Shown piece after piece: positions 1 to 7,889 of a DNA stretch of 64,000 nucleotides. The stretch spans positions 1,170,159 through 1,234,158 of the forward strand of contig NZ_KZ987724.1 of the NCBI RefSeq assembly GCF_003614185.1, in the 5' to 3' direction. Numbering within the stretch: position 1 is the stretch's first letter; each line of letters begins with the position of its first letter. A program made the translations under genes and the position numbers. This stretch comes from Paenibacillus aceti (GTDB taxonomy: Bacteria; Bacillota; Bacilli; Paenibacillales; Paenibacillaceae). The notes under the pieces were generated by a model. The model had not been told where the DNA came from and searched no databases. It was given only the letters and a program-made list of their open reading frames with translations.

Positions 1-1
1 T

Positions 2-268
2 TGGCCGGATCTGAAGGCCGAGGAGGATGACGGCCGTGGATTCTGCCATGGGCTGCGCAATCAGGCGGGGATTCTCGTAGATGGGACGGTCATTCCTTGT
101 TGTCTCGATGGAGAGGGAGTCATTAATCTCGGTAATGTGTATGAATCGCCCTTCGCTGAGATTATCGAGGGGGAGCGGGCTACCCGGCTGTATGAAGGTT
201 TCTCCCGCAGGGAAGCGGTGGAAGAGCTATGCCGCAAATGCGGCTACCGGCGCAGATTCGGAAGTTAA
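2..268 (+). CDS. Radical SAM/SPASM-domain protein, C-terminal fragment (5' end outside window)
   Basis: An open frame runs from the window edge to a TAA at 266-268. It encodes the last 88 residues of a longer protein. It contains a Pro-Cys-Cys-Leu-Asp-Gly segment followed by a Leu-Gly-Asn turn, and ends with Cys-Arg-Lys-Cys-Gly-Tyr. This cysteine layout is typical of the SPASM extension that carries auxiliary Fe-S clusters in radical SAM maturases. The CxxxCxxC SAM-cluster motif would lie upstream of the window, so substrate and pathway cannot be named. A WYL regulator follows 43 bp downstream on the same strand and may be co-transcribed. Confidence 0.7.
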   Translation, partial: WPDLKAEEDDGRGFCHGLRNQAGILVDGTVIPCCLDGEGVINLGNVYESPFAEIIEGERATRLYEGFSRREAVEELCRKCGYRRRFGS

Positions 269-311
269 ACAGCGAACACATCAGTTAACAGACTGTGATG
301 CAGGAGGGGCC

Positions 312-1226
312 ATGTCTAAAATTACACGTTTGTTTGAAATCGTCTATATTTTGCTGGATCGGCGGAATGTGACTGCGAAGGAACTGGCTGATTATTTCGA
401 GGTGTCTCCGCGAACGATCTATCGCGATCTCGACATTCTTAGCGAAGCTAACATACCGATCTACACGAATAAAGGCAAAGGCGGCGGAATCTGTCTATTA
501 GAGAATTATGTCCTCAATAAATCACTGCTGTCCGAGCAGGAACAGCGGGATATTCTGTCGGCGCTGCAGGGCATGAAGGCTACTCACTATCCTGAGCTAA
601 ACCAGATTCTCGATAAAATGAGCGGCATATTCGGACTTCAGCAAGCAAGCTGGGTTGAGGTGGATTTTACAGACTGGAGTGATCAGAAGCAGGGGCAGTT
701 CCAGCTGATTAAGACGGCCATTCTGGAACGGAGAAGATTGTCCTTCGATTATTACGGATCGAGCAACTGCGCGAGAACTTCGCGAATCGTAGAGCCACAG
801 CAGCTATGGTTCAAGGCCAAAACCTGGTATTTGAAGGCATATTGCCTGGAGAAGCAGGGGATGAGGGTGTTCAAGCTATCCCGGATGAAGCGATTGCAGC
901 TTCACGACGAGACTTTCCATAGAAGTAACTATGAGCTTGCTAATGATGAACAGGCACCTATAGACTGCACTGCCCAGCTGCCTATTGTTACCGTCAAACT
1001 GAAATTAGATCAGGCTCTATCCTACCGAGTCTATGACGAATTTGAAGAAGAGCAAGTCGAGCGCAGCGCGGAGGGAGACTTCATAGTGACGGTCAGCTAT
1101 CCGGAGAATGAATGGGTGTATGGTTATATTCTGTCTTTCGGGACCATGGCAGAGGTATTGGAGCCGCCTCGTTTGCGGGAGATTATCAAGGATAAGTTGC
1201 AGGGGATGCTAGAGAACTATAGTTGA
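312..1226 (+). CDS. YafY-type HTH/WYL-domain transcriptional regulator
   Basis: The protein has 304 residues. It starts with a winged helix-turn-helix (about 1-60, including SPRTIYRDLDIL) of the HTH_11/DeoR type. A WYL ligand-sensing domain (about 135-225, FKAKTWYLKAYCLEK) and a C-terminal WCX-like extension follow. The frame stays open upstream to 81, but the ATG at 312 is preceded by AGGAGGGG at 302-309, and the radical SAM fragment occupies the upstream sequence in another frame. WYL proteins usually sense small ligands or nucleic acids and often regulate stress or defence genes. The target here is unknown. A hairpin terminator follows immediately. Confidence 0.88.
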   Translation: MSKITRLFEIVYILLDRRNVTAKELADYFEVSPRTIYRDLDILSEANIPIYTNKGKGGGICLLENYVLNKSLLSEQEQRDILSALQGMKATHYPELNQILDKMSGIFGLQQASWVEVDFTDWSDQKQGQFQLIKTAILERRRLSFDYYGSSNCARTSRIVEPQQLWFKAKTWYLKAYCLEKQGMRVFKLSRMKRLQLHDETFHRSNYELANDEQAPIDCTAQLPIVTVKLKLDQALSYRVYDEFEEEQVERSAEGDFIVTVSYPENEWVYGYILSFGTMAEVLEPPRLREIIKDKLQGMLENYS

Positions 1227-1233
1227 TTTGGGG

Positions 1234-1256
1234 GATGCCTAGGGGCATCTTCTTTT
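1234..1256 (+). terminator. Terminator after the WYL regulator
   Basis: The stem GATGCC (1234-1239) and GGCATC (1244-1249) has a four-base loop and is followed by TTCTTTT. It sits just after the WYL stop codon. Confidence 0.7.
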
Positions 1257-1526
1257 AGTTGCATTTTATACAGTTAAAATCCCTATTTTCTCAGGAATCC
1301 AGGGAAAGTATTCTTCTAGCTGTACTTTATGCAATTAAAGGGAGGACGGAGTTGATTAGTGGTGTTTTAACTGTACTTTATGCAATTAGAACCATCAGCG
1401 GTGGATTCTCCTCAGATCGGGGCTTGGGCAAGGGAATAGTTGTATTTTCGCAGTTATATTCTAGTCTGAGGCCTATTACACGGGAGATAAGTGTATTTTT
1501 ACAACTATTTGTACTTACTGCAATAC
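1256..1526. repeat. Palindromic-unit module, truncated composite of types II and I
   Basis: This part of the 527-bp gap 1227-1753 holds six near-palindromes with the core TG[CT]A-N4/5-TGCA and TAA-rich arms. Their cores start at 1260, 1321, 1372, 1441, 1492 and 1510. The intervals 61, 51 and later 51 match the full modules at 41.7 and 59.6 kb; 69 is the joint between two partial modules. The example TTAACTGTACTTTATGCAAT starts at 1367. The small open frames here on both strands have no ribosome binding site and consist of these repeats. The rest of the gap, 1530-1730, shows a TTGACA at 1561 and a TATAAT at 1611 that are not correctly spaced with each other. Confidence 0.8.
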
Positions 1527-1753
1527 GAGTTAGCAAGGGCGTGTGCGAGCGTCTACTTTTTTGACATGAAAAAGAGTTAATATGACATAATGCTGTCAGT
1601 TGATCGCTTCTATAATGTAGATAAGTTGAACTAAAGAAGGACTGGAACATTTCACCCGGCGGCAAGTGGCATCTGTGCAAGCATTAGTTCAACAGCTGAG
1701 CTGTATGGGGAATGGGGATTTATTTTCATAGGGGAGGAAGGAGGGGGATACAC

Positions 1754-2233
1754 ATGGCCAAGACGAATGCTGAACTGGTTCAGGAGTATGATGGCTTTAT
1801 CGGATTTATCGATTCGTTGGAGGATGTGCTTGAGGACGGGAAGTGGGGTCTTCCAATTGCGGAGGGGAAGTGGACCGTGAAGGATATCGTCTGCCATTTG
1901 ATGAAATGGGACAAGTATTTCTATGAGGAAGCGATTCATAAGATTGAGTTGAATGAGCCAGTGACGGTCAAGCATCTGGACTTTAATGAGTTCAATGCGC
2001 AGGCGGTGGAGTATGCCAAGTCCCGCACGCGGAAGGAAATCTGCGATGAATTTGTAGAGTACCGCAAGAGAATTATTAGCTCAATTTCCGGACTGCAAGA
2101 TGAAGACTACCTGCGAACCTATATCGATGGGGACGGGAAAAAATTCAGTATCTGCGGCTATTTGCGGAGCTTCATTCCACATGATAAGAAGCACAAGAAG
2201 CAGATCGAGAAATTTATGAGCATGATCGCGTGA
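1754..2233 (+). CDS. DinB/YfiT-like putative metal-dependent protein
   Basis: The 159-residue protein resembles the DinB-like four-helix bundle family. It has an N-terminal WTVKDIVCHLMKWD helix and a C-terminal PHDKKHKKQI helix, whose histidines sit where the family's metal triad is usually found. DinB-like proteins include bacillithiol- or mycothiol-dependent transferases and uncharacterised damage-inducible proteins. The specific reaction is not visible. The ATG at 1754 is chosen because GGAAGGAGGGGG lies at 1736-1747; the 14-codon upstream extension would overlap that ribosome binding site. A zinc-ribbon gene follows 27 bp downstream and probably shares the transcript. Confidence 0.75.
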   Translation: MAKTNAELVQEYDGFIGFIDSLEDVLEDGKWGLPIAEGKWTVKDIVCHLMKWDKYFYEEAIHKIELNEPVTVKHLDFNEFNAQAVEYAKSRTRKEICDEFVEYRKRIISSISGLQDEDYLRTYIDGDGKKFSICGYLRSFIPHDKKHKKQIEKFMSMIA

Positions 2234-2260
2234 ATTACAATCCCGAACGGAGGAATTACG

Positions 2261-2527
2261 ATGAATGAAATGAAACTTTGTCAGAGCTGTGCCATGCCGA
2301 TGAATCAGCCAGACGCGCAATACGGAACTGAAACGGACGGCACGAAAAATGCGGATTATTGTCATTATTGCTATGAGGACGGGAAGTTTACCTTTCACGG
2401 TACGATGGAAGAGATGATCAATATTTGTGTACCTCATATGGTATCGAATGAGCCGGGAGGAATGAATGAGGAAGCGGCCCGTTCCATGTTACAGGGAATT
2501 CTTCCTCAGTTGAAGCGCTGGAAATAG
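2261..2527 (+). CDS. Small putative zinc-ribbon protein
   Basis: This 88-residue protein opens with KLCQSCAMPM and has a second CHYCYEDG knuckle near residue 35. Together they give a CxxC...CxxC zinc ribbon of the putative zinc-ribbon (zf-ribbon_2-like) family. The C-terminal half is helical (EEAARSMLQGILPQLKRW). The ribosome binding site is CGGAGG at 2248-2253. Proteins of this family are small and uncharacterised. A strong terminator follows at 2544-2585, closing a two-gene unit with the DinB-like gene. Confidence 0.8.
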   Translation: MNEMKLCQSCAMPMNQPDAQYGTETDGTKNADYCHYCYEDGKFTFHGTMEEMINICVPHMVSNEPGGMNEEAARSMLQGILPQLKRWK

Positions 2528-2543
2528 GACCGTGATAATAATG

Positions 2544-2585
2544 AGCTGTAGCTAAAGGCATTATTAGTTCTAGCTACAGCTTTTT
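2544..2585 (+). terminator. Rho-independent terminator
   Basis: A perfect 10-bp stem AGCTGTAGCT (2544-2553) and AGCTACAGCT (2572-2581) is followed by TTTTATT. It sits 17 bp after the zinc-ribbon stop. Confidence 0.85.
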
Positions 2586-2608
2586 ATTATTCAATTCTTG
2601 AGTTTGCC

Positions 2609-3241
2609 TCAATTCTTAATCGAGTCCATTAACTTGAAAAAGAACTCAGATTGATGCGTTTTATTAAGGTTATACCATGCATGCAATGTTTCTGGTGCAA
2701 ATACATCCAGAACTTTTAACACTTCCATCGCAAATTCCAGAGGAGCTATTCCTGATGAAGTCACTAAATTATGATCAGATACTGCCGGCACCAACTCATA
2801 GAAATCTTCCCCTTTATAATTAGGGCAGACCATTTTTAAATACTCCAGGTTATTGCTGGTATGCTTTCTTGAGTTCAGGTATCCACTATTCGCGAGCCCC
2901 TCGGTTGCACCACATATTGCAGCGACAATAGCACCAATCTCTAAGGCCTCGCCAATTTTTTTCAAGATAGGCTGATGAATAGTCTCTCCCCATGTATTCC
3001 CACCCGGTAAAATGATAAGATCTTTACTCTCTAGAATACACTCAGCAAGGGAAATATCCGGTTTTACTTTCAGTCCCCCCATTGTGGTAATCATATCTTT
3101 AGTGGCACCTACCGTAACTATTTTTAAGGGAGCTAAATCTCTTCTGAAAAATCTCCCTGAGTTTAGTTCAGCAACTAAATATCCATATTCCCAATCTGAC
3201 ATCGTATCAAATACATAAAGATAAGCATTGTTTACTGGCAT
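2609..3241 (-). CDS. DJ-1/PfpI family glutamine amidotransferase-like protein
   Basis: The protein has about 210 residues with the DJ-1/PfpI fold. It shows an N-terminal AYLYVFDTMSDWE strand-turn, a DLIILPGGNTW loop near residue 80, and the nucleophile elbow AAICGATEGLA with the conserved cysteine near residue 110. Family members include glyoxalases, chaperones and YdeA-like proteins; which applies here is not visible. The ribosome binding site GGGAGTGTT precedes two consecutive ATGs (3244 and 3241); the second has the better spacing. The gene lies downstream of a WYL regulator on the same strand, with a terminator between, and shares its AT-rich composition. Confidence 0.85.
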   Translation of the reverse strand: MPVNNAYLYVFDTMSDWEYGYLVAELNSGRFFRRDLAPLKIVTVGATKDMITTMGGLKVKPDISLAECILESKDLIILPGGNTWGETIHQPILKKIGEALEIGAIVAAICGATEGLANSGYLNSRKHTSNNLEYLKMVCPNYKGEDFYELVPAVSDHNLVTSSGIAPLEFAMEVLKVLDVFAPETLHAWYNLNKTHQSEFFFKLMDSIKN

Positions 3242-3284
3242 CATAACACTCCCATATATAGTGAATTGAGCTTATTATAAAACA

Positions 3285-3313
3285 ACTTCCCTGACAGCTA
3301 GCGTCAGGGAAGT
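3285..3313. terminator. Bidirectional-shaped terminator between WYL and DJ-1 genes
   Basis: An 11-bp perfect stem ACTTCCCTGAC (3285-3295) and GTCAGGGAAGT (3303-3313) lies between two minus-strand genes. Read on the minus strand, it is followed by TGTTTT. It would limit read-through from the WYL gene into the DJ-1 gene. Confidence 0.75.
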
Positions 3314-3315
3314 CA

Positions 3316-4278
3316 TCATGCTTGATAAAATTCAATGAACTCTGAAAGAACTTCAATAAGTCTTTGTTTAAGACTGATGGGCTCAATAATTTGAATGGAT
3401 TTACCGTATGGTAGAAGCAAATAAGGAACATGCTTATGTAGGATGTCTTTTTCAAAAAGGAAGACGGCTTGATTCGAGGTCTGCTCCTGCAAATAATTCC
3501 CTAAAAACCAATGTTGGCAAATGTCATATAACGTATTTTCATTTCCCGTGATAACCAAAGGGATCATCTCTTCTGTATCAGCTATGGAAGGGAGGAGGTT
3601 TTTCAAAAAAAAGTCATGGGCCGGAAAATGATCTGGGCGGTTAAACTGATGTTCAGTTAGCAGAAGATGTTCAATTCGCTCTACTCTAAAACTACGGATA
3701 TCGTTTCTAAGATGGCAAAATCCGATTACGTACCATTTATGATTCCAATAAATATTTTTGTATGGATCAATCATTCTACATTTTGATTCATTCTCGTTAC
3801 ATTTATGGTATCGAATTTCTACAGAGTATTCTTCAGTTATAGCCTTCTCCAGCAACTTCAAGTAAGTGTCCGTCGAGCGCGAATTTATTCGGCCTATTAC
3901 ATTTAAACTGGTTACTTGATGATTTAGTCTGGCTTCTTGCTCTTGATTAGAGTATTTGCTTAGCTTCGAAATCGCTCTATCTAGTGCTTCTCCTCCATAA
4001 TATCCGGCTTCCTCTGCAAAAATAGCTGCATGAAAAAGGGAGGTCTTTTCCTCCAAATCGAAAAAAAGAGGGGCCTCCATAAAATCATTTAATAAAGTAT
4101 ACCCACCATGATGTCCTGTGTCTGAGATAATAGGTACGCCGCTTATTGAGAGAGTGTCTATATAACGGTATACAGTTCTTATGTTCATCTCTAACTTTTC
4201 GGAAATTTGTTTGGCAGTAATTTTTTTACCTGATTGGAGCATCCATAAAATAGCTAGTAAATTATCGATTTTAGGCAT
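3316..4278 (-). CDS. YafY-type HTH/WYL transcriptional regulator
   Basis: The protein has 320 residues. It has an N-terminal HTH (about 1-60, MNIRTVYRYIDTLSISGVPI) and a central WYL domain containing NHKWYVIGFCHLRNDIRSF near residue 200. A WCX-like C-terminus ends in ISLKQRLIEVLSEFIEF. The start has a GGCGG-type ribosome binding site six bases upstream. The region is noticeably more AT-rich than the mqn genes beside it, consistent with acquisition together with the DJ-1 gene. It is the second WYL regulator in 4 kb and is only distantly similar to the first. Confidence 0.88.
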   Translation of the reverse strand: MPKIDNLLAILWMLQSGKKITAKQISEKLEMNIRTVYRYIDTLSISGVPIISDTGHHGGYTLLNDFMEAPLFFDLEEKTSLFHAAIFAEEAGYYGGEALDRAISKLSKYSNQEQEARLNHQVTSLNVIGRINSRSTDTYLKLLEKAITEEYSVEIRYHKCNENESKCRMIDPYKNIYWNHKWYVIGFCHLRNDIRSFRVERIEHLLLTEHQFNRPDHFPAHDFFLKNLLPSIADTEEMIPLVITGNENTLYDICQHWFLGNYLQEQTSNQAVFLFEKDILHKHVPYLLLPYGKSIQIIEPISLKQRLIEVLSEFIEFYQA

Positions 4279-4315
4279 ACCAAGCCGCCTTTCGTTGCTG
4301 TACTTAAATAAGATA

Positions 4316-4370
4316 AAATAGTCAAGGTAGCCTGGTAAGGAGATCCATAAGCAGGCTGCCTCGACTATTT
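4316..4370. terminator. Large stem-loop terminator after mqnD
   Basis: An imperfect stem of about 19 bp pairs 4316-4334 with 4352-4370. Key arms are AATAGTCAAGGTAGCCTG and CAGGCTGCCTCGACTATT. Read on the minus strand it is followed by TTTTATCTT. It closes the namA-mqnB-mqnD unit. Confidence 0.8.
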
Positions 4371-4376
4371 AGATTC

Positions 4377-5219
4377 CTATATTCTCAATGCCGCCGGATC
4401 AATCGCCGGAACCAGCTCCTCATCGGCTGCACGGCTGAGCAATGCAGTGATTGCGGCATAGCCATCTTCGCCAAGATCCGCCGAGTATTCGTTCACGTAG
4501 AGGTTGATATGCGCCTTCGTCACTTCGGGCGACATCTCTTGCGCATGGCTCAGCACATACTCTGCCGAAGCTTCGGGATGAGCCCAGGCGTATTCCACGG
4601 ATTGTTTGATCCAGCCGCTGATAGAAGCGAGATCAAGTGAGCGGTCGGCGATAATCGCACCTAATGGAATCGGCAGGCCCGTATCCTCTTCCCACCAGTT
4701 GCCGAGATCGGCCATGAGCTGAAGCCCATAGGATTTGTACGTGAAGCGCGCTTCATGGATGACGAGTCCGGCATCGATGGAGCCGTCTTGAACGGCTGGC
4801 ATAATCTTGTCGAACGGCATGACGATAATTTCGCCGACGCCTCCTGGCACATGCTGCGCGGCCCAGAGCCGGAACAGCAGATAAGCCGTAGAGCGTTCGC
4901 TAGGTACAGCGACCCGGCGTCCCGAGAGGGAAGCGGGATCGCCCAGCTGCTCAGAATTTCCCTTAGTCAGCACGAGCGGACCGCAGCCGCGGCCGAGTGC
5001 GCCGCCGCACGGGAGCAGGGCGTATTTGTCCAGCACCCACGGCAGGGCGGCATAGGAGATCTTCATAATATCTCCGCCGTTGCCGGCAGACGCCCATCCA
5101 TTTGTGCGGTCAATATCGGCATAGGTCACTTCAAATTCGGGAGTTCCCGGAATTAGCCCATGCACCAGAGCATGGAATATAAAAGTATCATTAGGACAGG
5201 GTGAAAATGCAATCTTCAT
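4377..5219 (-). CDS. mqnD: 1,4-dihydroxy-6-naphthoate synthase
   Basis: MqnD releases 1,4-dihydroxy-6-naphthoate from cyclic dehypoxanthinyl futalosine in the futalosine pathway to menaquinone. The 280-residue protein has the periplasmic-binding-like fold of the MqnA/MqnD family. It shows the N-terminal MKIAFSPCPNDTFIFHALV motif, GWASAGNGGDIMKISYAALP, and DAGLVIHEARFTY, which carries the conserved His. The ATG at 5219 is chosen over upstream in-frame codons because GGAGG precedes it and the family begins at MKIAFSPCPND. It follows mqnB with a two-base gap, so translation is probably coupled. Confidence 0.92.
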   Translation of the reverse strand: MKIAFSPCPNDTFIFHALVHGLIPGTPEFEVTYADIDRTNGWASAGNGGDIMKISYAALPWVLDKYALLPCGGALGRGCGPLVLTKGNSEQLGDPASLSGRRVAVPSERSTAYLLFRLWAAQHVPGGVGEIIVMPFDKIMPAVQDGSIDAGLVIHEARFTYKSYGLQLMADLGNWWEEDTGLPIPLGAIIADRSLDLASISGWIKQSVEYAWAHPEASAEYVLSHAQEMSPEVTKAHINLYVNEYSADLGEDGYAAITALLSRAADEELVPAIDPAALRI

Positions 5220-5221
5220 CG

Positions 5222-5929
5222 TTATAATACCTCCGCTAAAAAATAGCTGGCTCTCTCCAGGGCCTGCAGAGCGTCGCCAATCCGCCAACTCTCACGATCA
5301 CGCGGGCCGACGGCGTTGGAGATCGCCCGGATCTCCATCACTGGAATGCCCAGGCGATGCGCAGCAAAGGCCGCACCGTAGCCCTCCATCGCTTCTGCTA
5401 CAGCTCCGGGAATCCGCCTGGACAACTCGTCGGCGGTAGTCTGGCTGCCGGTCACCGTGGATAGGGTGAGAATCGGCCCACAACAAGCAGGCCATCCAGC
5501 GGCCGTGATCGCGTTCATCAGGCGCTCGGGAAGGGCGGGTTCCACCGGAATCCGCGAGGAGCCGAAGCCCAGCTCGTCCACGCTGGAGAAGCCGTCCCCG
5601 GTCTCCGCGCCAAGATCGGCAGCAATGATGCTGTCGGCGATGGCGATCGAGCCGATATCGGCCAGGCCCGGGAATCCGCCGCCGATTCCGGCGCTGATGA
5701 CGAGATCATACTGCGGGTTCACTGCCAGATAGGCGGCAGCCTCCGCCGCCGCCGATATCGGTCCCACCCCGCATAACTGTACGTCGAACTTCGCTTTGCC
5801 TTCTTGCCCTTGCTCGATCTCAGCCTTGGCAACGCCGCGAAGTACGGCCTCTCGCTCGGCCTCCACTGCGGTCATAATTAAGATGTGCTTGTAGGGGGAC
5901 ACTGTCTCAGTTCTAGTCATAAAGTCCAT
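5222..5929 (-). CDS. mqnB: Futalosine hydrolase
   Basis: MqnB cleaves futalosine to dehypoxanthine futalosine and hypoxanthine. The 235-residue protein has the nucleoside phosphorylase/MTA nucleosidase fold: HILIMTAVEAEREAVLRG at the N-terminus, DLVISAGIGGGFPG near residue 95, and AEAMEGYGAAFAAHRLGIP near residue 190 with the catalytic Glu. A C-terminal AISNAVGPRDR carries the substrate-binding Asn. It sits two bases upstream of mqnD, and the pair confirms the pathway. The start is uncertain: ATGs at 5929 and 5920 both lie directly after the namA stop with weak ribosome binding sites. Confidence 0.9.
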   Translation of the reverse strand: MDFMTRTETVSPYKHILIMTAVEAEREAVLRGVAKAEIEQGQEGKAKFDVQLCGVGPISAAAEAAAYLAVNPQYDLVISAGIGGGFPGLADIGSIAIADSIIAADLGAETGDGFSSVDELGFGSSRIPVEPALPERLMNAITAAGWPACCGPILTLSTVTGSQTTADELSRRIPGAVAEAMEGYGAAFAAHRLGIPVMEIRAISNAVGPRDRESWRIGDALQALERASYFLAEVL

Positions 5930-5931
5930 TA

Positions 5932-6954
5932 TTAAAACGCCCGTTCATAGGGCTTCGGTGGCTGCACATCGGCTCCCATTGCGCCTAATTCCTTGGCGGC
6001 GTTCAAGGCCCAATACGGGTTGCGCAGCAGCTCGCGGCCAAGGAAGACCAGATCGGCGCGGCCGTTGCTAACGATCTCCTCAGCGTGATGAGGACTAGTA
6101 ATAAGGCCGACGGTTCCGGTGGAAATCTCAGCTTGATGCCGGATTTGCTCCGACAGATTCACCTGATAGCCCGGGAAAATATCGATATGGGCAGGGACGA
6201 CAGCCCCTGAGCTGCAGTCGATCAAGTCAACGCCCTGTTCTTTCATTCTACGGGAATAATCAATATAATCCTCCACATTGCTGCCGCCTTCAACATAGTC
6301 CTTCGCCGAGACGCGGACGAAGAGCGGACCGTCCCATTCCTGCTGCACAGCTTCAATCACTTCGCTGAGCAGACGGTAGCGGTTGTCGGCGCTTCCGCCG
6401 TATTCATCCTCGCGATGGTTGGCCAGAGGCGAGAGGAATTCATTAATCAGATATCCATGGGCGGCGTGGATTTCAATGACATCAAAGCCGGCGGCTTTGG
6501 CCCGGCGAGCTGCATCGCGGAACTTCTGTACGATCTGCCTGATCTCTGCCTGATTCACTTCCTTCGGTGTTTTCATTTTATCGAAAGGAATGGCCGACGG
6601 GGCAAGAATGGTCTCCTCCAGATTAGCCTTGCGGCCTGCGTGCGCGAGCTGAATACCAGCTTTAGCGCCATTTTGCTGAATTAGAGATACGAGTCTCTGC
6701 AATCCCTCGATATGCTCGTCATCCCAGATGCCGAGATCCTGATAGGAGATGCGGCCTTCCGGCGATATCGCGGTCGCTTCGATGATGATCAGGCCAACAC
6801 CGCCCGCCGCACGAGTTGGGTAGTGGACAAGATGCCAGTCAGCAACCTTGCCGTCCTGGTTCGGTGAAGAGTACATGCACATCGGTGACATAACGACCCG
6901 ATTCCTGAATGTCGTATTCTTGATCGTAAAAGGCGAGAATAGCTTTCTATCCAT
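5932..6954 (-). CDS. namA: NADPH dehydrogenase, old yellow enzyme family (YqjM-like)
   Basis: This FMN enzyme reduces activated C=C bonds in enals, enones and maleimides, and sometimes nitro compounds. The 340-residue protein has the YqjM hallmarks: Cys26 and Tyr28 in SPMCMYSS, the His163/His166 pair in EIHAAHGYL, and C-terminal [12 protein letters not shown]. The ATG at 6954 is chosen over the upstream GTG at 6966. It has AGGAG at a workable distance and puts the active-site Cys and Tyr at the same numbers as in YqjM. It is the first gene of the unit with mqnB and mqnD; no direct role in menaquinone synthesis is known for this family. Confidence 0.93.
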   Translation of the reverse strand: MDRKLFSPFTIKNTTFRNRVVMSPMCMYSSPNQDGKVADWHLVHYPTRAAGGVGLIIIEATAISPEGRISYQDLGIWDDEHIEGLQRLVSLIQQNGAKAGIQLAHAGRKANLEETILAPSAIPFDKMKTPKEVNQAEIRQIVQKFRDAARRAKAAGFDVIEIHAAHGYLINEFLSPLANHREDEYGGSADNRYRLLSEVIEAVQQEWDGPLFVRVSAKDYVEGGSNVEDYIDYSRRMKEQGVDLIDCSSGAVVPAHIDIFPGYQVNLSEQIRHQAEISTGTVGLITSPHHAEEIVSNGRADLVFLGRELLRNPYWALNAAKELGAMGADVQPPKPYERAF

Positions 6955-7105
6955 ATTCGTCTGCACTCCTTTTTTGTCTATTTTAAAGTATAAGTATGTA
7001 ACTCTAATAACTCTGCAATTATAATGTTAAAACATTGGGGAGCAGGTTACAAGCGGGAGCAAATGAGAGAATGGCATAACCTTCAAAGGATTCTTGAATT
7101 TTTTA

Positions 7106-7163
7106 TGAAAACGCTTGACGGGTAAACGATAGTTTGCTACGTTTTAGGTAAACGATCGTTTAC
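7106..7163 (+). promoter_or_regulatory. TetR promoter with two operator palindromes and a cre-like site
   Basis: GTAAACGATCGTTTAC (7148-7163) is a perfect 16-bp palindrome. A related site, GTAAACGATAGTTTGC, lies at 7122-7137. A -35 TTGACG (7115-7120) with TACGTT 17 bp downstream places both operators over the promoter, which fits autorepression by the TetR protein starting at 7178. TGAAAACGCTTGAC (7106-7119) resembles a CcpA cre site at 12 of 14 positions. Confidence 0.75.
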
Positions 7164-7177
7164 TTGGAGGGCCGATT

Positions 7178-7792
7178 ATGATTGATACGAAAGAAAGGAT
7201 ACTGCAGGTTGCATTGAAACTCTTTGCTCGCGATGGCTATGAGGGTGTATCCGTAAGGAATATTGCAGACGTTCTTGGCATCACAAAAGGAGCATTATAT
7301 AAGCATTACGAAAGTAAGCAGGATATCTTTGACAGCATTATCAAACGCATGAAGGAAAGCGATACAGAAAAAGCAAAGAAATTTGATGTGCCTGTAGGAA
7401 CTTTTGAAAATGCAGGAGATGCCTGTCGCAATATTGCTTTTGAGAATATCAAGGCTTTCAGCATTGAAATGTTTAAATATTGGACTGAAGATGAGTTTGC
7501 ATCAAATTTCCGTAAAATGCTGACATTGGAACAGTATCGTAATCCGGAAATGGCTATACTGCTCAATCAGTATTTAACCGGTGGCGTTGTTGGCTACGCA
7601 AAAGATTTAATCAGAGAGTCTTTGCTTAATACAAGAAATAGTGAGAAAGATGCAGAAATTGTTGCCTTGGAATATTTTGCACCAATTTATATGTTAATGG
7701 GATTGGCTGACAATTCCGACGACAAGGACACAGCTTTGAAAATGGTCGAAAAACATATTGATTATTTTATGGAAATAATGAGAAGAGAATAA
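7178..7792 (+). CDS. TetR/AcrR family transcriptional regulator
   Basis: The 204-residue protein has a TetR HTH at about residues 7-54 (VSVRNIADVLGITKGALYKHYESKQDIF). An all-helical ligand-binding C-terminus ends in KMVEKHIDYFMEIMRRE. The promoter overlaps two GTAAACGAT palindromes, which suggests autoregulation. GGAGGG precedes the ATG. The gene and the membrane protein after it are clearly more AT-rich than the flanking genes, consistent with horizontal acquisition as a regulator/membrane-protein pair. Confidence 0.88.
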   Translation: MIDTKERILQVALKLFARDGYEGVSVRNIADVLGITKGALYKHYESKQDIFDSIIKRMKESDTEKAKKFDVPVGTFENAGDACRNIAFENIKAFSIEMFKYWTEDEFASNFRKMLTLEQYRNPEMAILLNQYLTGGVVGYAKDLIRESLLNTRNSEKDAEIVALEYFAPIYMLMGLADNSDDKDTALKMVEKHIDYFMEIMRRE

Positions 7793-7795
7793 GTT

Positions 7796-7861
7796 GACGA
7801 ACAACTTGAACTCTATGGCAAGCTATTGAAGCGGATTGGCGAGGTACAAATAGCCTTTTAG
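7796..7861 (+). pseudogene. Possible C-terminal remnant of an unidentified gene
   Basis: Directly after the TetR stop, a 21-codon frame encodes DEQLELYGKLLKRIGEVQIAF and stops. It has the amphipathic look of a real protein C-terminus but no start codon or ribosome binding site. It may be the tail of a gene deleted when the TetR/membrane-protein island formed. I do not recognise the family. Confidence 0.25.
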
Positions 7862-7889
7862 GCAAGAATGATGGCAAAGGAGAAAGAAT

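Noticed and set aside
81-311. N-terminal extension of the first WYL regulator
   Set aside because: The upstream in-frame ATG lies inside the radical SAM coding frame. The ATG at 312 has a strong ribosome binding site and gives the normal family N-terminus.
1561-1616. Sigma-A promoter before the DinB-like gene
   Set aside because: A TTGACA (1561) and a TATAAT (1611) are both present but 44 bp apart, and neither has a correctly spaced partner, so no promoter is called.
1259-1680. Two small proteins on opposite strands
   Set aside because: The frames are made of the TG[CT]A-type palindromic units, have no ribosome binding site and no homology I recognise.
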